Source of the DNA: Bacteroides mediterraneensis
GTDB taxonomy: Bacteria > Bacteroidota > Bacteroidia > Bacteroidales > Bacteroidaceae
Direction of reading: 5' to 3'
Assembly: GCF_025993685.1 (NCBI RefSeq)
Contig: NZ_DAJPEN010000001.1
Location: forward strand, 4,154,001 to 4,218,000
DNA: 64,000 nt
Shown here: in pieces, positions 62,134 through 64,000 of the stretch
How the letters are laid out: the number at the start of each line of letters is the position of its first letter
How positions within the stretch are numbered: position 1 is the stretch's first letter
The notes under the pieces: generated by a model
Seen by the model: only the letters and a program-made list of their open reading frames with translations
Databases searched by the model: none
Told to the model about the DNA's origin: nothing
Made by a program: the position numbers and the translations under genes

Positions 62134-63601
62134 CATACTGTTCCTGCTGCTGCTCTGCGCGGCGGGAATGAAGGCCCAGCGTGTGCTGCGGCTGGATTTG
62201 AAGGAGACCATCACGATGGCCAACGACAGCTCGCTGTCGGCTTTCCGTTATCAGAACATGTACCTGTCGGGCTACTGGGAGTACCGCAGCTACAAGGCGG
62301 CTCGCCTGCCGAGCCTCACGCTGAACATGACCCCGGCGCAGTATTACCGCTACATCACGCAGCGTTACGACTCGCAGGAGAATGTCGACGTGTACCGCGA
62401 GCAGCAGATGCTGAGCGCCAGCGCGGGGCTGAGCGTGGCGCAGAACTTCGACCTGCTGGGCGGTACGTTCTATGTGGACACGCAGCTGGACTACATGCGG
62501 AACTTCGGCGACACGAAGTCGACGCAGTTTTCCAGCATCCCTTTCCGTATAGGCTACCAGCAGGAACTGCTGGGCTTCAATGCCTTCCGCTGGGACCGGA
62601 AGATAGAGCCTTTGAAGTTCGAGAAGGTGAAGAAGCAGTATCTCTACAATGCAGAAAGCGTGTCGGAAGAGGCGGTAAGCTACTTCTTTACCCTTGCCAT
62701 GGCGCAGGCCGATTATGAGCTGGCGCGGGACAATGTGGCCACCACCGATACGCTGTATGCCGTCGGGGAGCAGCGCCAGAAGATTGCGGCCATCTCACAG
62801 GCCGACCTGCTGACGCTGAAGCTGGACAAGGTGAACGCGCGCAACACGCTGAAGAATGCGGAGATAGCCCGCAAGCGTGCGATGTCGGCCCTGGCCACCT
62901 TCCTGAACCTGGACCGCAACGCGTACATCGAGCTGGAGCTTCCGTCGCGTCCGCGGTATGTTGACGTGCCGGCCGGCCGGGCCATGGTGCTGGCGCGGGA
63001 GAACAATCCGACGTACCTGGAACAGCGCCAGAACGTGCTGGAGGCGGAGCGTGAGGTGGACCGCACGCGGAAGGAGTCGCGTTTCAATGCCAGCTTCAAT
63101 GCCAGCGTGGGCTTCAACCAGGTGGCCGACAACTTCAGTGCGGCGTACCGGAACCTGCTTCAGCAGGACCTGGTGTCGTTCACTGTTTCCATTCCGCTGG
63201 TAGACTGGGGCGTGAGAAAGGGCAAGTACAACATGGCCAGGAACAACCTGAATGTGGTGAAGATTGCCGCCCGTCAGGAAGAAATCAGCCTGGAGGAGGA
63301 CGTGATGATGACGGTGAGTGACTTCAACGTGCAGCAGGACCTGATAGCCAGCGCCTCGGAGGCGCTCGACCTGGCGGAGCTGGCCTACGACCAGACGCGC
63401 AGGCGTTTCATCATCGGCAAGTCGGATATCAGCAGCCTGACGCTGGCCCTGAACCGCCAGCAGGAGGCGCGGAAGAACTACATACAGGCGCTCCAGAACT
63501 ACTGGCTGAACTACTACAAGATCCGCAAGCTCACGCTGCACGACTTTGAGACGGGCATGTCGCTTTCCGACCGTTTTGATTTTGAGAACCGTTTGAGATG
63601 A
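62114..63601 (+). CDS. TolC-family outer membrane channel
   Basis: A 495-residue outer membrane protein with a signal peptide (S-I-L-F-L-L-L-L-C-A-A-G-M-K-A-Q) and long coiled helices typical of TolC-like channels (A-L-A-T-F-L-N-L-D-R-N; E-A-R-K-N-Y-I-Q-A-L). It completes the tripartite pump. Its start lies inside the end of the permease, suggesting translational coupling. Confidence 0.92.
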   Translation: MKSRRFSILFLLLLCAAGMKAQRVLRLDLKETITMANDSSLSAFRYQNMYLSGYWEYRSYKAARLPSLTLNMTPAQYYRYITQRYDSQENVDVYREQQMLSASAGLSVAQNFDLLGGTFYVDTQLDYMRNFGDTKSTQFSSIPFRIGYQQELLGFNAFRWDRKIEPLKFEKVKKQYLYNAESVSEEAVSYFFTLAMAQADYELARDNVATTDTLYAVGEQRQKIAAISQADLLTLKLDKVNARNTLKNAEIARKRAMSALATFLNLDRNAYIELELPSRPRYVDVPAGRAMVLARENNPTYLEQRQNVLEAEREVDRTRKESRFNASFNASVGFNQVADNFSAAYRNLLQQDLVSFTVSIPLVDWGVRKGKYNMARNNLNVVKIAARQEEISLEEDVMMTVSDFNVQQDLIASASEALDLAELAYDQTRRRFIIGKSDISSLTLALNRQQEARKNYIQALQNYWLNYYKIRKLTLHDFETGMSLSDRFDFENRLR

Positions 63602-63608
63602 AGGGGCC

Positions 63609-64000
63609 ATGAGCAGGAAAGAGAAAACAGAAGGCCGGCCGCTGGTCTGGTCGTCGTTCACCCTGATAGTGACGTTCGTGTGCCTGTCGCTGGTGGGACT
63701 GGCGCTGGCGCCTCTGCTGCCGGTGAAGCTCTCGCCTTCGCGCGACATGCCGGGGCTGTCGGTGTCGTTCTCCATGCCTGGCAATTCGGCCCGGGTGGTG
63801 GAGACGGAGGTCACCAGCCGTCTGGAGGGCATGCTGGCCCGGGTGAACGGCATCCGTAGCATCAGTTCCACTTCCGACAACGGGGGCGGGCGCATCGACA
63901 TGGAGCTGGACCGCCATGCGGATATCGGGGTGACCCGCTTTGAGGTGTCCACCCTTATCCGGCAGTTGTGGACGCAGCTTCCTGAAGGGGTGAGCTATCC
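63609..64000 (+). CDS. second RND permease, N-terminal part (runs off window)
   Basis: The frame opens at 63609 (MSRKEKTEGRPLVWSS) and stays open to the window end: one membrane helix (L-I-V-T-F-V-C-L-S-L-V-G-L-A-L), then R-D-M-P-G-L-S-V-S-F-S-M-P-G-N-S-A and E-T-E-V-T-S-R-L-E-G-M-L-A, the usual first-loop phrases of RND permeases. It begins 7 bp after the TolC-like gene. Two permeases with one adaptor resemble MdtBC-like double pumps. Confidence 0.88.
   Translation, partial: MSRKEKTEGRPLVWSSFTLIVTFVCLSLVGLALAPLLPVKLSPSRDMPGLSVSFSMPGNSARVVETEVTSRLEGMLARVNGIRSISSTSDNGGGRIDMELDRHADIGVTRFEVSTLIRQLWTQLPEGVSY

Noticed and set aside
59035..62223. 1062-codon antisense ORF opposite the RND permease
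   Set aside because: GC-rich coding with strong third-position bias opens a frame on the opposite strand; it is full of R, H and Q and has no fold-like motifs. The permease on the plus strand is certain.

Overview
The window is chromosomal DNA of a gut Bacteroidales, most likely Bacteroides or Phocaeicola. The evidence is the TAnnTTTG-type promoters with upstream TTTG boxes, a polysaccharide-utilisation fragment with a Ser-type sulfatase, fused-subunit 2-oxoacid:ferredoxin oxidoreductase genes, ATP-type PEP carboxykinase, many lipoproteins, an M16 protease, a YifB/ComM ATPase, HU-like regulators and NVEALA-type small peptides. Species cannot be fixed from sequence alone.

Layout. (1) 1-3133 is the AT-rich end of a carbohydrate utilisation locus: a partial GH43-like gene, a GH43-like gene broken by one missing base, and a lipoprotein sulfatase. 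(2) 3209-4274 is a flavoprotein/HxlR regulator pair with its promoter. (3) 4561-7601 is the end of an integrated element: a hypothetical gene, a sigma-like gene, a small ORF and a tyrosine integrase, abutting tRNA-Phe. (4) 7803-42848 is a housekeeping backbone: sppA-lpxK-punA-thiL, korAB, upp, pckA, an LtaS-like enzyme, argS, two AraC-type regulators, an M16 protease, LOG and SIS proteins, ndk, a NarL-type two-component pair, LytTR, yifB, a TPR lipoprotein, xerD, aroQ, pyk, an O-methyltransferase, rbfA and a LolC-like permease, ending at an HU-like gene (42772-43464).

(5) 43.7-57.9 kb is the accessory region of most interest. It holds three small secreted peptides with an N-V-E-A-L-A leader end (46151, 47466, 52460), three six-bladed-propeller lipoproteins (43764, 47756, 52930), a thioredoxin-fold/DUF1573 lipoprotein, a dedicated signal peptidase I, a Wzy/O-antigen-ligase-like TPR membrane protein, a transglutaminase-like lipoprotein and a membrane-tethered winged-helix regulator. 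A leader element of 110-190 bp occurs three times. Copies 1 and 2 lie just before a peptide gene; copy 3 lies before an IS4-like insertion that occupies the equivalent position. The element carries a hairpin and a 12-14 nt stretch that, from memory, is complementary to the 3' end of Bacteroides 16S rRNA, which is odd in a phylum that hardly uses Shine-Dalgarno pairing. A degenerate IS relic and a remnant of the adaptor gene show past rearrangement.

(6) 57962-64000 is a much more GC-rich RND export operon: adaptor, permease, TolC-like channel and the start of a second permease.

Working model (inference): regions 5 and 6 form a peptide maturation and export island. Peptides are expressed behind structured leaders, cut after NVEALA, oxidised, bound by surface propeller lipoproteins and possibly exported by the RND pump.
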